Origin: Adiantum capillus-veneris
Lineage: Eukaryota > Streptophyta > Polypodiopsida > Polypodiales > Pteridaceae
Direction of reading: 5' to 3'
Assembly: GCA_014529385.2 (NCBI GenBank)
Contig: CM043945.1
Coordinates: 153,141,741 to 153,203,740, forward strand
Length of the DNA stretch: 62,000 nucleotides
Notes under the pieces: generated by a model
Told to the model about the DNA's origin: nothing
The model's database searches: none
What the model saw: the letters and a program-made list of their open reading frames with translations, nothing else
In this document: positions 58,301 through 62,000 of the stretch, piece after piece
Position numbering within the stretch: position 1 is the first letter of the stretch
How the letters are laid out: each line of letters begins with the position of its first letter
Program-made: the position numbers and the translations under genes

Positions 58301-60657
58301 TGTCAGAGCTACCAACACTCATGTGTCCTTGTTGGGAGTACACATTCTTTGTTAGCTCTAGTGCTGGGAAAGAAACAATTGGTGCAGTTTTGTTACAACA
58401 AGATCCCGATAGTACCAGGATGCGGCCCATCTACTTTGCTAGTAGGGTCATGAATGCTTTAGAGAGAGGCTACACGGAGGCAGAACTCATGATGCTTTCT
58501 CTCATGTTTGCGATAAGGAAGTTTAGATCCTACTTGCTCCCAAAACCTTTTGTAATCCTCACCGCAGAGAATTTGTTCCCTTGGGTGTCATCTCAAATGA
58601 ATCTTAGTACTAGGATCTCAAAGTGGATTATGGAGTTGCAAGAGTTTCAATACTCTTTCAAGGTAGAAGATAGTGTGCGTGCACAATTGGCAGGGATTCT
58701 CACTTATAGGGTGCATGAAAAGGAGATTAAGGTGCCTGAAGTAAAGACCCTACCATTGCCACCACCAAAAAGTATTCCTAATGCTTTTACCTTGTTCTTT
58801 GATGGAGCTTTTCGTCAAGCCACACGAAAAGCAAGGGGAGGGCTAGTGTTGCTCAACCCAAGTGGAGAGGTGGTCATGAAAGAGAAGTTCAATCTACCAA
58901 GTTCAGCTAGCAACAATGAAGCATAATATGACACACTACTTCATGGTTTAAAAATATGCATTGGCCATGGTATACAACGTCTCATGGTAAAAGGGGATGC
59001 ACTTCTCATTGTGAAGCAGATTTTAGGCATCTGGGCATGCAAAAATGAAAGACTAAGGGCCAAAGTTCATACCATCCGTAGGCTATTTAATCAATTTGAG
59101 GAGGTGCAATTATATCATATTCCTAGGAAACAAAATGAAGATGCTGATTTACTTGCACAACAAGCCGTTGCATGTGTAAAGAAAGAAGTGCAGGTCATCA
59201 TGGTGGCGGCTGCTGTGAAGCAACCGAGGTACCAGGGATTGGAGTCATTGGCTCCCATCATTGGCTACATTTTGGAGGGTGAGTTTCCACCAGACTTCAC
59301 AAAATCTCAGAAGAGGAGACTCATGAAGAAGGCAAGCATGTATCTCTTCCTAGAAGGCTCCCTCTATCAAAGAGGGAAGGATAAAGTGTGCAGAAGAGTA
59401 CTAACTATCGCGGAAATTCCAGCCATTCTAAAAGGTTTGCATGAAGAGGCATGTGGTGGTCATTTTTCCCAAGAATTAACTGTGAAGAAGATTTTGCTTG
59501 CGGGGTATGTTTGGCCAAGTCTACATGTGGATGTCCAACATTGGTGTAAAAGTTGTCACAATTGTCAGGTAAATGGGAATAGAAGATTGATTTATGGTCC
59601 AAGGCAAATCGTGCTTGCAAATGGACCCTTTGAAAAGTGGGGCATTGATGCTATGGGTCCTCTGCCTAGGACAAAAAATGGTAAACTCTACATTCTAGTG
59701 GCTGTAGACTATATGACTAGGTGGGTGGAAGCACAAAGTGTGGCAAAGGTAAATGAGAGGACAGTGAGCAAATTTGTCTACACTCACATTTGTTGTAGAT
59801 TTGGCACACCTTTGGAGATTGTTTCTGATAATGGTCCAGGGTTTAGAAAGGGGTTGCTCATAGAAGTCTGTGAAGAACTTCGCATTCTACATCGTCACAG
59901 TACACCCTACTATCCCCAATCAAATGGTTTGGTAGAAAAAGCTAATGGTGTCATTGCAGGCATCATTAGAAAGATGGTGAAAAACAAGACAAAGTTGTGG
60001 GATGACTTCTTGGATGGTGCCTTGTGGGCGTATCGAACCACATATAGGGAAGCCACGGAGTTCACACCATTTCACTTGGTCTATGGTCAAGAGGCTTTAC
60101 ATCCAATTGAACTAAACATTCCAACAATGCGACTTCATGGAAAATCAGCACAAGATGATCAAGAAGCATGGATGGATCGACTTCTTACCTTAGCTGAGCT
60201 TGAGTGGAAAAGAGAAGCAGCATACGAGTGCTATAAGAGGAAAGCCACACAGACAAAGGAGAAGCTTGACAAGAAACTGAAGGACAAAGGCATCAATGAA
60301 GGAGATCTTGTGCTAAGGTATGACAATCGACTCGATAATCGTTTTGATGCCAAATTTGAAACAAGATGGCAGGGGCCATACATAGTCAAGAAGGCTTTTA
60401 ATTCAAGTTACTATCAACTTATGGACTTGAATGGGAAAGAGCACTCCAGGAAGGTAAACGGTTATCGCTTGAAGCCTTACTTGACTCGCCTTCTACCAAA
60501 GGATCTACCAGAGCAAAAGCCAACTATCCCATGTAAGTATTGTTCCATGAAGTATGAGTGTAACACAAACCAAAATTCCAAGGGGCCAAACAATGAAGAT
60601 CTTGTCAAGGACTCTGAAGCACTCTCTTTGGAAAAGATTCTTTATGATGGTACATGA
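55384..60657 (+). pseudogene. Gypsy gag-pol polyprotein with two in-frame TAA codons
   Basis: One frame runs from the ATG at 55384 (MESQRQMSGYPLFFGEPGED) to 60657, interrupted only by TAA at 55774-55776 and 58924-58926. Gag has a typical retrotransposon core (FEVVLRKDASTWFDSLPEEV) and zinc knuckle CWNCGESGHGMYNC (about 56116). Protease motif LVDGGAQICIM is near 56758. RT has WRVCVDYHPLNEAT, MPFGLTNAPATFQ and VFIDDF (57919-57930). The first RNase H has lost its catalytic residues (FVSSSAGKE, LTAENLF). The second RNase H has FFDGAF (Asp 58801), the stop at the Glu position of SNNEAxY, GDALLIVKQ (Asp 58996) and NEDADLLAQQA. Integrase has a HHCC finger ending WCKSCHNCQ, then Asp 59647, SDNGPGF and the Glu of VEKANG, and a C-terminal RWQGPYIV. 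Apart from the two stops it looks recently active. Confidence 0.92.
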
Positions 60658-60670
60658 ATATACCATCATC

Positions 60671-60685
60671 CTGGGGGAGGGCTAA
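60671..60685 (+). promoter_or_regulatory. Polypurine tract of the gypsy element
   Basis: TGGGGGAGGGCTAA lies directly before the TGATAGCC start of the 3' LTR. Confidence 0.75.
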
Positions 60686-62000
60686 TGATAGCCGTTTTTC
60701 GGCTCTCTGTAATTGCCATAGTGAGTTATCTCACCCTATCAAATCACTCAAACACTGTGGCTACCCTCACCCTTTCACTGTATATAGGTGCGTGTGAGTT
60801 AGGGGACTTTTCCCATATCTCCTTACTGAAATAAAAAACCCTCAATTAGCTAGGCATTGGGCTAGTTGAGCCAAAAAAAAATAAAAAATAAAAAATATAA
60901 GTATATTATGGCCCATGCGTATGTAAATATTTCTTTGTATATAGGGCCTAAATAAAAGATTTTTTCATAATTATTTTGGTATTTATTTAAATATTTTTAC
61001 CTAGGTGTGTGTTATTTATGCTCTGTACATTGCCTCACCATTACCACAATTTTTCTTACCATTTTTCATACTCTTTATTCCATATAGAAATATTTTCATG
61101 TAAGCTTCTCTTATATTTGGTGTAACTCCACCCCAACAAAAATCCAAAAAAACTAGTTTTATTTATGTGTATATTTTTTCACTATTGTAATTTTTCCCTT
61201 CCTACATCTATTTTGTTTTTTTTCTAAAACATTAGAACACCAAAAATATTTATCTTTTTATGGTAGCCTCATAATGAGAGATATTTCTTTTGACCCCTTT
61301 ATATTTTTTCCACTTATATTATTTATATTTGACATGTACATATTTTTTAGACCCCTCAATATTTGATTTTCTTAGTTGTACTGTTCACTTATATCATGAT
61401 CTCAACAATATCTTCAATTATAGACCTACCAAATAAGGTCAAGGGTAGGTGGCATGCATACATGCACTATGGAGGGCTCACTCTTGGAGGTATTCAAAAG
61501 AATAATCCAAACAAGGACCCCACAAGGACCTTGTGCAGTGGAAAAAAACGGTCGGTTTTGCTGAATTTTTAAAGTTCACTTGCTCTCCGAATTTGAAAAC
61601 GTGATACAAATAAAAGTTGTATCTTGTGGGCTGAACTTTTGCCTCAAATTTTTTTATATTTTTTTGAGCTACGAGATATGAGGTATGATTTTATTAGTGG
61701 ACCCCATTTTTCCCATGCTATGCAGCCACACTCTCTCTTCCACTTTATCATTTTCCTCTTTCACACACACTTCTCCACTCATCATCCCCACCTCTCTCAC
61801 CACTCCTCTCTGCACCCTACTCACCTTCTCCTCAACCTTGAAGAATAAGAGAAACCATGGTGAACTCATACCTCCCACACACAATTCCATTCCAAAATTG
61901 ACCACCTAGTCTCATTTTTCCTCCTCCAAATTACCCATATCTATCAAAAAAACCACAAAATTCAGCCTCTTCTCTTAAAAGACAGCATCATGGTGGTTGA
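60686..62000 (+). repeat. 3' LTR of the gypsy element (truncated by the window edge)
   Basis: Starts TGATAGCC and follows the 5' LTR closely for 1,315 bp to the window end. It differs by a few substitutions and by single bases that are mostly missing from the 5' copy. Confidence 0.92.

Larger units (their letters stand above)
51283..62000 (+). mobile_element. Ty3/gypsy LTR retrotransposon, Tat/Ogre-like, 3' end outside window
   Basis: 5' LTR from 51283, leader with two extra ORFs, gag-PR-RT-RNH-second RNH-IN, polypurine tract, and 3' LTR from 60686 to the window edge. Order RT before IN defines Ty3/gypsy. A second RNase H between the first RNase H and integrase is the mark of the plant Tat lineage, and extra ORFs 5' of gag are known in Ogre elements of that lineage. 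It is inserted in the microsatellite end of repeat A (5' flank TGTAT). Confidence 0.9.

Noticed and set aside
55774-58926. Programmed stop-codon readthrough at both TAA codons of gag-pol
   Set aside because: A usual gypsy element would not need readthrough inside gag or inside RNase H, and one stop hits a catalytic codon. Simple mutation is more likely; the shared context is kept as a finding only.

Overview
This window is nuclear DNA from a land plant with a large, transposon-packed genome. The evidence is short GT..AG introns (72-180 bp), Ty1/copia and Ty3/gypsy elements with plant-type primer sites and tracts, an L1-like LINE and very many (GA)n/(CT)n microsatellites. No ordinary single-copy host gene is certain. 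I see no rRNA, tRNA or CRISPR array. The species cannot be named from the sequence; a non-seed plant is a guess.

The most interesting content is a multigene DNA transposon family present as three diverged copies: copy 1 (about 1-5.2 kb), copy 2 (about 7.1-15.2 kb) and copy 3 (38,222-49,426). Copy 3 is bounded by terminal inverted repeats. All three copies carry a transposase-like gene, an unrecognised 'gene A' and an unrecognised 'gene D'. Copies 2 and 3 also carry a histone H3-like gene and a Ulp1-like (C48) cysteine protease gene. Copy 1 has an acidic protein ending in a CTD-phosphatase-like (HAD) domain. The copy 2 H3 gene starts with the canonical residues MARTKQTA. In copy 3 the H3 fold lies in the same frame as the protease, which ends in an H1-like SPKK-type tail. 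Each copy also has a tandem array of hairpin-forming repeats. Gene order and strand differ between copies, and most genes have stops or frameshifts.

The rest is layered insertions. 15.2-19.1 kb holds LINE/SINE-like 3' ends. 19,126-26,233 is a minus-strand Ty1/copia element whose 3' LTR is split by a solo LTR. 26.7-30.1 kb has two dispersed repeats (A and B) and a fold-back microsatellite block. 30.2-33.7 kb is a decayed LINE, followed by scrambled Ty3/gypsy pieces to 35.5 kb and a second copy of repeat B. Inside transposon copy 3, a 1,320-bp TIR element with TTAA flanks sits at the end of gene D.

From 51,283 to the right edge is a Ty3/gypsy element with long LTRs and dual RNase H domains (Tat/Ogre-like), inserted into a second copy of repeat A. 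Between its 5' LTR and gag it carries a duplicated pair of unknown, faintly F-box-like ORFs. Its gag-pol frame is open except for two TAA codons; the second lies at the position of the catalytic Glu of the second RNase H.

Functionally, transposon genes A, D, H3-like, Ulp1-like and CTD-phosphatase-like look like a nuclear/chromatin-directed set travelling with a transposase. This is inference from domain content and recurrence; no activity can be read from the sequence.
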